DNA of 64,000 bases. Origin: Phenylobacterium koreense. Its GTDB lineage: Bacteria > Pseudomonadota > Alphaproteobacteria > Caulobacterales > Caulobacteraceae. Position numbers and translations under genes: made by a program. The notes below the pieces were generated by a model, which ran no database searches, was not told where the DNA came from, and saw nothing but the letters and a program-made list of their open reading frames with translations. How positions within the stretch are numbered: the first letter of the stretch is position 1; each line of letters starts with the position of its first letter. Shown piece by piece: positions 57,364 to 64,000 of this stretch. Where the stretch lies: contig NZ_JBEPLU010000001.1 of the NCBI RefSeq assembly GCF_040545335.1, positions 1,426,001 to 1,490,000 on the forward strand. Reading direction: 5' to 3'.

Positions 57364-58317
57364 TTACAGCCAGCCCTTTCGCTTGAACCAGATGAATGGC
57401 GCGACGCCGCTGATAACCATAAGCAGTAAAGCCCATGGATAGCCGTAAGCCCAATGAAGCTCGGGAATTATCTTGAAGTTCATCCCATAAATCGAGGCGA
57501 TCAGCGTAGGGGGAAGGAAGACTACCGCAACAACCGAGAAGAACTTGATGATGCTGTTCTGCTCGATGTTGATTAAGCCTAACGCGGCATCCAGCAGGAA
57601 CGAAATGTGGCCGGAGGTGAAGCTGGCGTGCTCAGTCAGGGCCTGAACGTCATGTTGGATCGACGTCAGGTGACTACGTCGGGCTTCATCCCTCTGGAAC
57701 TCCGGGGCCAGGGCGCCGAAGCTCGTCAGGCGGCTCAGCGAGACCAGACTCTTGCGCACCATCGAGGTGATCGACTGGGCGCGGGAAAGATCGGTGAGCA
57801 GGGGCCCGAAGGCGGTGCTGGGCGGGCGATTGAAGATCGCGATCGAGGTTTCGTGCGTCAGGCTCGACTGCAGCTCCAGCACTTCTGCCGAGCGCTCGAC
57901 GATAGCGTCCAGGAGCTCCAGGGCCGCATCCCCGCCGTCGTTGACCGGCACGTGAGCGCAGCGCTGGGCGAAGATCGTAAAGGCCTTCAGCGGCTCGTAT
58001 CGGATGGTGATCAGGACATTGTCGATCAGGACGAAGGTCACCGGGGTGGCGACGGGATGCGGCTCGTCCACCCGCGCCAGCAGGGTGGCGGTGAGAAAGG
58101 TCGCGCCATTCTCCTGATAGAGGCGCGAGGACGGCTCCAGCCGGGCGGTCTCCTCGCGGGTCGGAAGGTCGACGCCATAGGCCGCTTCGACCGCGGCCTC
58201 CTCCTCCGGGGTGGGGCTCTGGAGATCGATCCAGACGATGTCGTCGGTGGGCCGCCACTCGCCGCTGACGACATGCGGAACGAAGCCGCGCGTGGCGCGG
58301 CGAAGCAAGTTCATCAT
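57364..58317 (-). CDS. corA: CorA-type divalent cation transporter
   Basis: A 317-residue CorA channel. The large N-terminal cytosolic domain (WIDLQSPTPEEEAAVE, TFVLIDNVLITIRYEPLKAF) leads to the stalk helix and two C-terminal membrane spans. The YGMNF signature of the CorA pore follows VVAVVFLPPTLIASI. The tail WFKRKGWL is typical of Mg2+ transporters. It should take up Mg2+ (or Co2+/Ni2+). Confidence 0.94.
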   Translation of the reverse strand: MMNLLRRATRGFVPHVVSGEWRPTDDIVWIDLQSPTPEEEAAVEAAYGVDLPTREETARLEPSSRLYQENGATFLTATLLARVDEPHPVATPVTFVLIDNVLITIRYEPLKAFTIFAQRCAHVPVNDGGDAALELLDAIVERSAEVLELQSSLTHETSIAIFNRPPSTAFGPLLTDLSRAQSITSMVRKSLVSLSRLTSFGALAPEFQRDEARRSHLTSIQHDVQALTEHASFTSGHISFLLDAALGLINIEQNSIIKFFSVVAVVFLPPTLIASIYGMNFKIIPELHWAYGYPWALLLMVISGVAPFIWFKRKGWL

Positions 58318-58693
58318 GAGACTCTCCGCCCAGCGGCAGCGGTCATGTGCCCCCCAGGCGGCGATGGGTCAACGCCGCGGTATCTCCGGTCGGCTTGGGT
58401 TTGCTTGAGCCAAGTCCCGAATGCCCCCCGAGGGTGTGCCAACCTGAGACTGGTCGGCGTAGAGCTCGGGCCGGGCAGGAGCGTCGAGACCGCTTCTACG
58501 TGACTCTGACGGCAACATGTATGCTCGGCGAGGATCAAGGCTTCCCCCGACATGGGACGACCACCTCGCGCCGATCAACCAGGCTCGCAAGTGGAGAGCG
58601 GAGTTGGCTGGGTTTGGAGCAGCCTCTCCATCGACCGGACCGACAACGGCGGCGGCTTGATTTTGCGACGAATGCGGGAAGGGCTTTGCCGCG
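58318..58693. other. Gene-free gap
   Basis: 376 nt between divergent corA and the GST gene. It should hold both promoters. No convincing coding frame, RNA gene or repeat was found; short open frames here lack homology-like composition. Confidence 0.5.
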
Positions 58694-59332
58694 ATGAGCG
58701 AGCTGATCATCTGGACTTACGACTGGGTTCCTGAAGGCCCTCGTGGCTTTGTGCGGGATCTGAGGCTGCGATGGGCGTGCGAGGAAGCTGATCTCGCCTA
58801 TGAGATCCGAATGGTCCCATTCGACGGTCGCCAGACCAATCATCTTGAGCGCCAGCCATTTGGCCAAGTTCCGTTCCTGAACGACGGAGAGCTGGAGATA
58901 TTCGAAAGCGGCGCAGGACTGCTGCACCTGGCGCGTAAAAGCGACAGGCTGATGCCGCCCGATCCGGTCGGAGAAGCCGAGACGCTGCAGTGGACCATCG
59001 CCGCCCTCAACTCGATCGAGATGGTCACCGTGCCGTGGTGGTTCTTGAAGATTTCCGGCGATACAGACAATGGGCTGACCGGATGGCTGGGCCAGCGCCT
59101 CGACCATCTAGAAAGGGTGCTGAGCGAGCGGGAATGGCTCGCGGCCGACCGCTTCACCATCGCCGACCTGCTGATGGCCGATGTGCTCCGGGTTCCGGAG
59201 GTCCGCGCTTTCGGCGCCAGACCAGCGAGCGAGGCCTATGTAGCCCGCATGACCGATCGACCGGCGTTCAAAAAAGCCCAAGGCGACCAGATCGATTTTT
59301 TCGAGGCCGCCGACCTGAAACGACCAGGATAA
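58694..59332 (+). CDS. Glutathione S-transferase family protein
   Basis: A 212-residue GST. The thioredoxin-like N-domain opens MSELIIWTYDWVPEGPRGFVRD; FGQVPFLNDGELEIFESGAGLLHLA contains the cis-Pro and glutathione-binding ES pair. The helical C-domain has LAADRFTIADLLMADVLR, the conserved N-capping D motif. It conjugates or reduces using glutathione; the substrate is unknown. It shares a two-way terminator with the converging PEP-CTERM gene. Confidence 0.9.
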   Translation: MSELIIWTYDWVPEGPRGFVRDLRLRWACEEADLAYEIRMVPFDGRQTNHLERQPFGQVPFLNDGELEIFESGAGLLHLARKSDRLMPPDPVGEAETLQWTIAALNSIEMVTVPWWFLKISGDTDNGLTGWLGQRLDHLERVLSEREWLAADRFTIADLLMADVLRVPEVRAFGARPASEAYVARMTDRPAFKKAQGDQIDFFEAADLKRPG

Positions 59333-59376
59333 GCATCCCGGCGCCGGCTCCCGGCGCGGCGGACCTCGGTAAAGAA

Positions 59377-59405
59377 AAAGCCGCCCCGCGTCGCGGGACG
59401 GCTTT
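59377..59405. terminator. Bidirectional terminator
   Basis: AAAGCCGCCCCGCG and CGCGGGACGGCTTT form a long stem, with A/T runs on both sides. It lies between the convergent GST and PEP-CTERM genes and can serve both. Confidence 0.8.
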
Positions 59406-59450
59406 CCGAATCGAGGGCCAAGCGGCCCGGAGTGCTCCAGACGGCGCCCT

Positions 59451-60074
59451 TTAGGCGACTGCCAGGGCGCCACGGCGGCGACGGATGGCCGCGCCGGCCA
59501 GGCCGAAGCCGGTGATCATCATCGCCCAGGTGGCCGGTTCCGGCACAGCGCCGCCGGTCACATGGGAGAACGGGATGTCCTGCGAGAACAGGTCGCCGAT
59601 CTTCTGATCCTGAGTTCCGTTGTTCGTCCACAGGATCTTCAGGTGCGGGCCGCTCTCGGCGAAATTGAAGGTCCCGCTGTTCGCAGTGATGTCGAAGGTC
59701 AGATTGCTGACGTTCGCCGCAACGTTCGGCGAGAAGTCGAAACAGACGAAGCCCGCGCCGTTGCCGTTGCATCCGCCCGCCGCGAGGCCGCCGCTGATCG
59801 CGTCAACGCCCGCGCCGCCGCCTGCCGGCGTGGCCGTCAGGTCGCTGGCGCCGAGCCCCTTGAACGAGAAGGCGCCGAGGAACTGCGCGCCCGCCCAGTT
59901 GCCGCTGAGCGCGTTGGCGCCCGCGATATCGAAGGTGATGTTCGTGTCGCTGTTCTGTGTGACGGTGAAGGTCGCACCCTGGAACGTCGTCTGGTAGACG
60001 GTGGCCGCGTTCGCCACCGAGGCCGACAGGAAAAGCGCCGCGGTCGCGCAGGCCGCGCCAATAAGCTTCTTCAT
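59451..60074 (-). CDS. PEPxxWA-CTERM sorted secreted protein
   Basis: A 207-residue exported protein. The signal peptide is MKKLIGAACATAALFLSASVANA. The beta-rich, low-charge mature region (VYQTTFQGATFTVTQ, NLTFDITANSGTFNF) leads to the C-terminal sorting signal VPEPATWAMMITGFGLAGAA followed by IRRRRG: the VPEPATWA motif, a hydrophobic helix and a basic end. Such proteins are cut by an exosortase system and are often exopolysaccharide-linked. No exosortase lies in this window. Confidence 0.92.
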   Translation of the reverse strand: MKKLIGAACATAALFLSASVANAATVYQTTFQGATFTVTQNSDTNITFDIAGANALSGNWAGAQFLGAFSFKGLGASDLTATPAGGGAGVDAISGGLAAGGCNGNGAGFVCFDFSPNVAANVSNLTFDITANSGTFNFAESGPHLKILWTNNGTQDQKIGDLFSQDIPFSHVTGGAVPEPATWAMMITGFGLAGAAIRRRRGALAVA

Positions 60075-60256
60075 AACCCCAACCCTTTTCACGGCCTTGC
60101 GGCCACCGAGTGTTATTAAAAGCGGCGCCTTCGCCGCGTTCCACGGTCCCGCAGCAATAGTCGTGCCAAACTATCGGGCGCAATGAGACTCAACCGCACG
60201 GGGAACAATCCAGGCTCGCTCGGCTCGTAGGAGTCTTAGGGGTCGGCGCCGCCCGG

Positions 60257-60787
60257 TCAGGCGCGCGCGTATGTCAACCGGATCACATCCTTGCCGATCC
60301 GGTCGTTGGCGACGGGGCGGAGCGGAGGCGGGGAACCGGCGAAGAAGGGTTTGCCGCGGCCAAGGACGATCGGGTGGAGATACAGTCGATACTCGTCGAC
60401 AAGACCAAGGTCGGTAAGGCTGCCCGCCAGCTCCGGGCCGCCGACTTCGGTCTCTCCGTCGAGCTCAGCCTTCAGTCGGCGCGCCACCGCTTCCAGGTCA
60501 TCGCCGATCAGCGTGGCGTTTGGACCCACGGCCTTCAACGAGCGCGACGCGACCCACTTGCGCTGGCTGCGCCACGCTGCAGCGAACTCCCGCTCGTCTG
60601 GCCCCCACCCGATGTCGTCCTCGTCCCAATACCGCATAACCTCGTACATGCGGCGACCGTAGATGCTGGCCGCCACGCCATGCGTCTGCTCAATGAAATG
60701 GCGAAAGAGCTCGGGGTCGGGCGCGAACGCCTCGTGGTCGACATAACCATCCAGGGATTGGTTCAATCCGAAGACAAGCTTGGCCAT
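60257..60787 (-). CDS. Dihydrofolate-reductase-like (RibD C-domain) protein
   Basis: A 176-residue protein of the RibD C-terminal/DHFR-like family. KLVFGLNQSLDGYVD starts it, ASIYGRRMYEVM and VASRSLKAVGPNATLIG follow, and the C-terminus is YRLYLHPIVLGRGKPFF. It probably binds NADPH and reduces a small ring compound; the substrate is unknown. It is followed upstream by a small unknown gene on the same strand, 15 nt apart. Confidence 0.88.
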   Translation of the reverse strand: MAKLVFGLNQSLDGYVDHEAFAPDPELFRHFIEQTHGVAASIYGRRMYEVMRYWDEDDIGWGPDEREFAAAWRSQRKWVASRSLKAVGPNATLIGDDLEAVARRLKAELDGETEVGGPELAGSLTDLGLVDEYRLYLHPIVLGRGKPFFAGSPPPLRPVANDRIGKDVIRLTYARA

Positions 60788-60802
60788 GCCGCAGATCTCC
60801 GA

Positions 60803-61132
60803 TCAGGCTCCCGTGGCGTCCACGACGACGGTCACCGGCTTGCCCCGGGACAACGGCTCCCACCCCGCATCGATCGCCGATGCGATGGCCCTGGCCACCA
60901 GCGCCGGAGGAATCTGCGAGGCCTGCAGTTGCGGCGCGCCGTATCTGGGCCGTGGGCCGGGCGGAAACTCCAGGACAGCTTCACGCTGCCCCTCCCTGTG
61001 ACGCACGGCGATCGCCGGACCACGGCTCTCGGACGGGTCGCTCGACCACTGCGGCCTGCGATGAAGCCGCCAGACATAGAGCTCCCCGCCTAGCTCGATC
61101 TCGAGCTCCGGGCTTTGCTTGGTTCGCGCCAT
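60803..61132 (-). CDS. Small protein of unknown function
   Basis: A 109-residue cytosolic protein: LEIELGGELYVWRLHRRPQW, a central strand region AVRHREGQREAVLEFPPG and a C-terminal helix plus strand (PPALVARAIASAIDAGWEPL, VTVVVDA). I do not recognise it; conserved small proteins with this beginning and a GWEP segment do occur in Alphaproteobacteria. It is directly followed by the DHFR-like gene, 15 nt downstream, so they may be one operon. Confidence 0.65.
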   Translation of the reverse strand: MARTKQSPELEIELGGELYVWRLHRRPQWSSDPSESRGPAIAVRHREGQREAVLEFPPGPRPRYGAPQLQASQIPPALVARAIASAIDAGWEPLSRGKPVTVVVDATGA

Positions 61133-61159
61133 GTGAAGAAGTTAGCCCGACAGACGCGC

Positions 61160-61207
61160 CCAGGCCAGCCGGCCTGGGCCTTGCCAAGCCGGCCCCGCGG
61201 GGCCGGC
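61160..61207. terminator. Twin GC palindromes downstream of the CHAP gene
   Basis: A CCCAGGCC-AGCC-GGCCTGGG stem lies at about 61159-61178, and a perfect 20-bp palindrome GCCGGCCCCGCGGGGCCGGC at 61188-61207. They occupy the gap between the CHAP gene stop and the next gene on the same strand. U-tracts are poor, so termination efficiency is uncertain. Confidence 0.5.
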
Positions 61208-61213
61208 GACCGA

Positions 61214-61897
61214 TCAGTTGGATTCGGCCGGCGGCTGCATCTGGGTCGCAGCCTGGATGAGGGCGGCGATTCGGTCAGTGGAATCCGCGGCCTGGCTGAG
61301 CAGCGAGAGCGGACCGGCGCCCGGCCGGACGGCCGAGGCGACCTGGCTGGCCGCGCCCTGGGCCACGGCGATGGCCGCGTTCTGGGCGGTGTTGAGGTGC
61401 GAGTTCGCGACCCTCACCGCCTTGGCGTCCTGATAGATGAAACCGTGGGTCGGGTAGACCGACGAGCCGAGGTCGCGCACCGGATCGTACCAGACCTTCA
61501 CCTGGCTCCAATCGCCGGAGGGCGAGACGTCGATGACCGTCACGTCCTTCTCGATCTGGCCGCGGGTTCCGCCGATGCGGGACCAGTTGGCATGGGTGAT
61601 CTGGATGACGCGATCGGTGAGCACCTGGCTGACCACGGCGACGTGGCCGAGGCGCATCTTTCCAGTGGGCTTGAAGCAAAGGACCGCGCCCGCCTTCGGG
61701 GTCACGCCGGTCTCGTACTTGCCGACGGCCTGGCGCCACCAGGTATAGGCGTCGCCATAGATCTGGACGCCGGAGATCAGGCGCGCGAATGGAACGCACT
61801 GCCAGTAGGTGTCGGCGACGGCGCCCGACATCGGCGCCAAGGCCATAACCGCCGCGGCGGCCAGGGAGCCCAGCAGGGCCCTCGGTCGTTTTAGCAT
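61214..61897 (-). CDS. Secreted CHAP-domain amidase
   Basis: A 227-residue exported protein. The signal peptide is MLKRPRALLGSLAAAAVMAL ending SGAVADT. The CHAP core follows with the catalytic Cys in YWQCVPFARLISGVQIYG and the His in MRLGHVAVVSQVLTD, plus ITHANWSRIGG. CHAP enzymes cut peptidoglycan cross-links or stem peptides. The C-terminal third is Ala/Ser-rich. The ATG at 61897 has GGGGGAG ten bases upstream. It probably acts in the periplasm on the cell wall. Confidence 0.88.
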   Translation of the reverse strand: MLKRPRALLGSLAAAAVMALAPMSGAVADTYWQCVPFARLISGVQIYGDAYTWWRQAVGKYETGVTPKAGAVLCFKPTGKMRLGHVAVVSQVLTDRVIQITHANWSRIGGTRGQIEKDVTVIDVSPSGDWSQVKVWYDPVRDLGSSVYPTHGFIYQDAKAVRVANSHLNTAQNAAIAVAQGAASQVASAVRPGAGPLSLLSQAADSTDRIAALIQAATQMQPPAESN

Positions 61898-62525
61898 GTT
61901 ACGGGTACTCCCCCACGCGAACTCGGTCGAAGGAGTAACCATGGCCCTAGCGGATGAAAAGAGTCTTTACGCCGCAGGGCTTGAAGCTTGTCCGTTCACA
62001 AGCCTCACCGGACGCAGTTGCACGCAAGCTGCACTGGGCAAATGGCGAAGTCTTGGTGAGTCAGAGGTAAATTGATCTTCCTGCGCGATTCCGCCTGATC
62101 CTAGCTTTCAGCTCTAAACGGCCGCGCTAAGCTCTAATATTGCACGCTGGGTTGCGCGAATACGATCTGGCTGGACCTTTGAGACCCTGCATGAGCGTCG
62201 CCGGGCGCAAGTGATCGCTCGCGACCTTGTTACGAAATGTTTCGGTCGGAAGGCGTGTCTTCAAAGCAACGCCGCAAAGGCCACGCTTCGCCGGTCCGCT
62301 CACATTTTCGGCATCAGCCCTCCCCAAAGCCCGCCGCAGGCACGACGTGGCCCTGAAGATTCGCGCGGACTCGCCTCGGCGGGGCGCCCGCGCGCGCCAG
62401 GTCGTCGTCCCGAGGGGATGAGGGCCAGGCCGCCGGGGGGTGGAAAAGCTTTGTCGCAGAAGCGCCGCTACCGGGATCGACCGGCCTAGCTAGATTTTTG
62501 AACCGAGAGTTTTCGAGAGGACCGA
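61898..62525. other. Gene-poor gap
   Basis: About 630 nt between the divergent CHAP and TerC genes. Short frames at 61941-62075 and 62211-62489 lack protein-like composition or ribosome sites. The 62085-62200 part is locally less GC-rich. No tRNA, known riboswitch pattern or repeat copy was recognised; a small RNA or decayed gene cannot be excluded. Confidence 0.45.
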
Positions 62526-63323
62526 ATGGACAGCCTTATGGCTCTGGCGAGCGACCCGACGGCATGGGCCGCGCTAATCACCCTGATCGTCATGGAGGTC
62601 GTCCTCGGCATCGACAACCTGGTCTTCATCTCCATTCTCTCGAACAAGCTGCCGCTGGAGCAGCGGACCAAGGCGCGGCGGCTGGGGATCAGCCTGGCCC
62701 TGATCATGCGGCTGGCGCTGCTGTCGACCATCGCCTTCATCGTCGGCCTCACGGCGCCGGTGTTCCAATTACCCTGGCACGGCGCGCTGAACGAGCATGG
62801 GGAGCCGGCCTGGGAACTGGTCTTCTCCTGGCGCGACATCATCCTGATCGTCGGGGGGCTGTTCCTGATCTGGAAGGCGACGACGGAGATCCACCACAAT
62901 GTCGACCCGACGCGAGCCGAGGAGGAGGCCGCCATACCCGGCGACGCAGGCCGCGCGGCGGCCCGGAACTTCGGCGCGACCATCGTCCAGATTCTGCTGC
63001 TGGACATCGTATTCTCGGTGGACTCGATCCTGACCGCCGTCGGCATGACCGACCACCTGCCGGTGATGGTGATCGCGGTCATCGTCGCGGTGAGCGTGAT
63101 GATGCTGGCCGCCGACCCGCTGGCCAACTTCATCCACCACAATCCGACCGTGGTCATGCTGGCGCTGGGCTTCCTGCTGATGATCGGTGCGACCCTGATC
63201 GCCGAGGGCTTCGGGGTGCATGTGCCCAAGGGCTACATCTATGCGGCCATGGCCTTCTCCGGCGTCGTCGAGGGACTGAACATGGCCAGCCGCAACGCCG
63301 CGAAGAAGCGGGCGGAACGCTAG
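62526..63323 (+). CDS. TerC-family integral membrane protein
   Basis: A 265-residue protein with about seven membrane spans. [24 protein letters not shown] holds the family's E-x-x-LGIDN motif and [15 protein letters not shown] the second conserved acidic motif. TerC proteins export metals such as Mn2+ or support secreted metalloproteins. GAGAGGACCGA precedes the ATG. A palindromic repeat copy follows it. Confidence 0.93.
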   Translation: MDSLMALASDPTAWAALITLIVMEVVLGIDNLVFISILSNKLPLEQRTKARRLGISLALIMRLALLSTIAFIVGLTAPVFQLPWHGALNEHGEPAWELVFSWRDIILIVGGLFLIWKATTEIHHNVDPTRAEEEAAIPGDAGRAAARNFGATIVQILLLDIVFSVDSILTAVGMTDHLPVMVIAVIVAVSVMMLAADPLANFIHHNPTVVMLALGFLLMIGATLIAEGFGVHVPKGYIYAAMAFSGVVEGLNMASRNAAKKRAER

Positions 63324-63332
63324 AGGTTGAGA

Positions 63333-63445
63333 CTCTCCCCTGAGGGAGATGGATCGCCGAAGTCGAAACGGAGGGGGCCGCCAAAGGGCGGTCCCACCCA
63401 TCGGCCGCAGATCTTGCCTGCCGGCGAGGCCCCCAGCGGGGGAGC
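63333..63445. repeat. Dispersed palindromic repeat, copy C
   Basis: A shorter and more diverged copy of the element at 10149-10277: CTCTCCCC-TG-AGGGAGAT, GGATCGCCGAAGTCGAAACG, the shared GGAGGGGGCCGCC block, AAGGGCGGTC and a closing GGCCCCC-AGC-GGGGGAGCC. It fills the gap between the convergent TerC and priA genes and may act as a terminator. Confidence 0.7.
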
Positions 63446-63451
63446 CTCCAT

Positions 63452-64000
63452 TCAAAGAAAACTGTAGGGGTCGACGTCTATGGCGACGCGAATGGCGCCC
63501 GGGGGCCGAACGCGGGCGCGCCAGGTGGCGAGGTAGGCCGAGAGGTCGACGTTGCGGTCGGCTCGGACCAGGAAGCGCTTGCGGCGCCGGCCGCGAACCA
63601 GGCTGAGGGGGGCGTCGGCCGGGCCGTAGACCTCAACCCCCTCGGCATTGGGAGCCGCCTTGGCCATCTCCTGGGCGAAGGCTTCGAGGGCCGCGGCGTC
63701 GGGGCCGGAGACCACGATCGCGCCCAGCCGACCGAAGGGCGGCAGCTTCATGATCTCGCGCTCGGCCATTTCGGCGGCGACGAAGGCGTCGCGGTCCTGG
63801 GCCTTGAGAGCCTGCATCACCGCGTGCTCTGGGGCGTAGGTCTGCAGAAGCGCGCGGCCGGGACGGTCGCGGCGGCCGGCGCGGCCGGTGGCCTGGGCCA
63901 GGAGCTGATAGGTCCGCTCGGCCGCCCGCAGGTCGCCGCCCCTCAGGCCGAGGTCGGCGTCGACCACGCCCACCAGGGTCAGGCGCGGGAAGTTGTGGCC
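63452..64000 (-). CDS. priA: Primosomal protein N' (PriA helicase), C-terminal part
   Basis: The last 182 residues of PriA; the gene continues past the right edge. The first visible residues GHNFPRLTLVGVVDADLGL are helicase motif V, then YQLLAQATGRAGRRDRPG is motif VI with its arginine finger. The C-terminal domain (MKLPPFGRLGAIVVSG, RGRRRKRFLVRADRN, VAIDVDPYSFL) is complete. PriA restarts stalled replication forks. Confidence 0.94.
   Translation of the reverse strand, partial: GHNFPRLTLVGVVDADLGLRGGDLRAAERTYQLLAQATGRAGRRDRPGRALLQTYAPEHAVMQALKAQDRDAFVAAEMAEREIMKLPPFGRLGAIVVSGPDAAALEAFAQEMAKAAPNAEGVEVYGPADAPLSLVRGRRRKRFLVRADRNVDLSAYLATWRARVRPPGAIRVAIDVDPYSFL

Noticed and set aside
61941..62075. 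Small ORF upstream of terC
   Set aside because: No ribosome site of note and no protein-like pattern.
62330..62525. Manganese (yybP-ykoY) riboswitch upstream of terC
   Set aside because: The conserved GGGGAGUAG-type core was not found.

Overview
The window is high-GC (roughly two-thirds G+C) bacterial chromosome with dense gene packing, many 1-4 bp ATGA/TGATG start-stop overlaps and GTG starts. Its content fits an alphaproteobacterium of the Caulobacterales, perhaps Phenylobacterium- or Caulobacter-like. Indicators are an Entner-Doudoroff operon (pgl-edd-glk-eda), an imuA-imuB-dnaE2 mutagenesis operon with a GTTC-N7-GTTC LexA box, rpsU divergent from COQ9, an alphaproteobacterial-type serC leader, a PEPxxWA-CTERM protein and near-CtrA sites. 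The genus is inference. No phage, insertion sequence, integrase or CRISPR array was seen.

Layout. 1-4.1 kb: a secreted M20 amidohydrolase (cut by the left edge), an archaeal/eukaryotic-type peptidyl-tRNA hydrolase (PTH2) coupled to a small unknown protein and preceded by a LexA box, a DUF2853-OmpA fusion and tRNA-Ser(CGA). 4.2-13.5 kb: an acyl-CoA catabolic cluster with two AMP-forming CoA ligases, an RraA/HMG-aldolase-like protein, a PaaI thioesterase, a thiolase-like protein lacking the usual Cys with its DUF35 partner, a CaiB-type CoA-transferase, an acyl-CoA dehydrogenase and an enoyl-CoA hydratase. Together they look like a route for activating and shortening an unusual (cyclic or branched, possibly steroid-like) carboxylic acid.

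13.6-29.5 kb: central carbon and storage sugar metabolism. It holds eda, glk, edd, pgl, a GT4 glycosyltransferase with an amylo-1,6-glucosidase-like enzyme, an ArsR/SRPBCC pair, pyruvate kinase, a GH15 glucoamylase/trehalase, zwf, otsB and otsA. 29.3-40.5 kb: DNA repair. LigD and Ku (non-homologous end joining) flank an RcnB-like periplasmic protein; then come a secreted carboxylesterase and the SOS mutasome imuA-imuB-dnaE2.

40.6-50.1 kb: a BNR propeller coupled to a MoaD/ThiS-like protein, a YjbR/ParB-like pair, serA and serC, a membrane protein, a small helical protein, a hybrid histidine kinase, a nucleotidyltransferase and thiD. 50.2-64 kb: a frameshifted SDR, a MetX-like hydrolase, folP, ftsH, rpsU, COQ9, a pentapeptide-repeat protein, CorA, a GST, a PEP-CTERM protein, a DHFR-like reductase, a CHAP amidase, a TerC transporter and the 3' end of priA.

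The most unusual features are a dispersed ~110-150 bp palindromic repeat with three copies, one lying in frame inside imuB and adding about 50 residues to that protein; a second near-identical LexA box in front of the PTH2 operon; the Cys-less thiolase/DUF35 pair; a probable CTG start for rpsU; and the otsA reading frame running about 218 nt into ligD.
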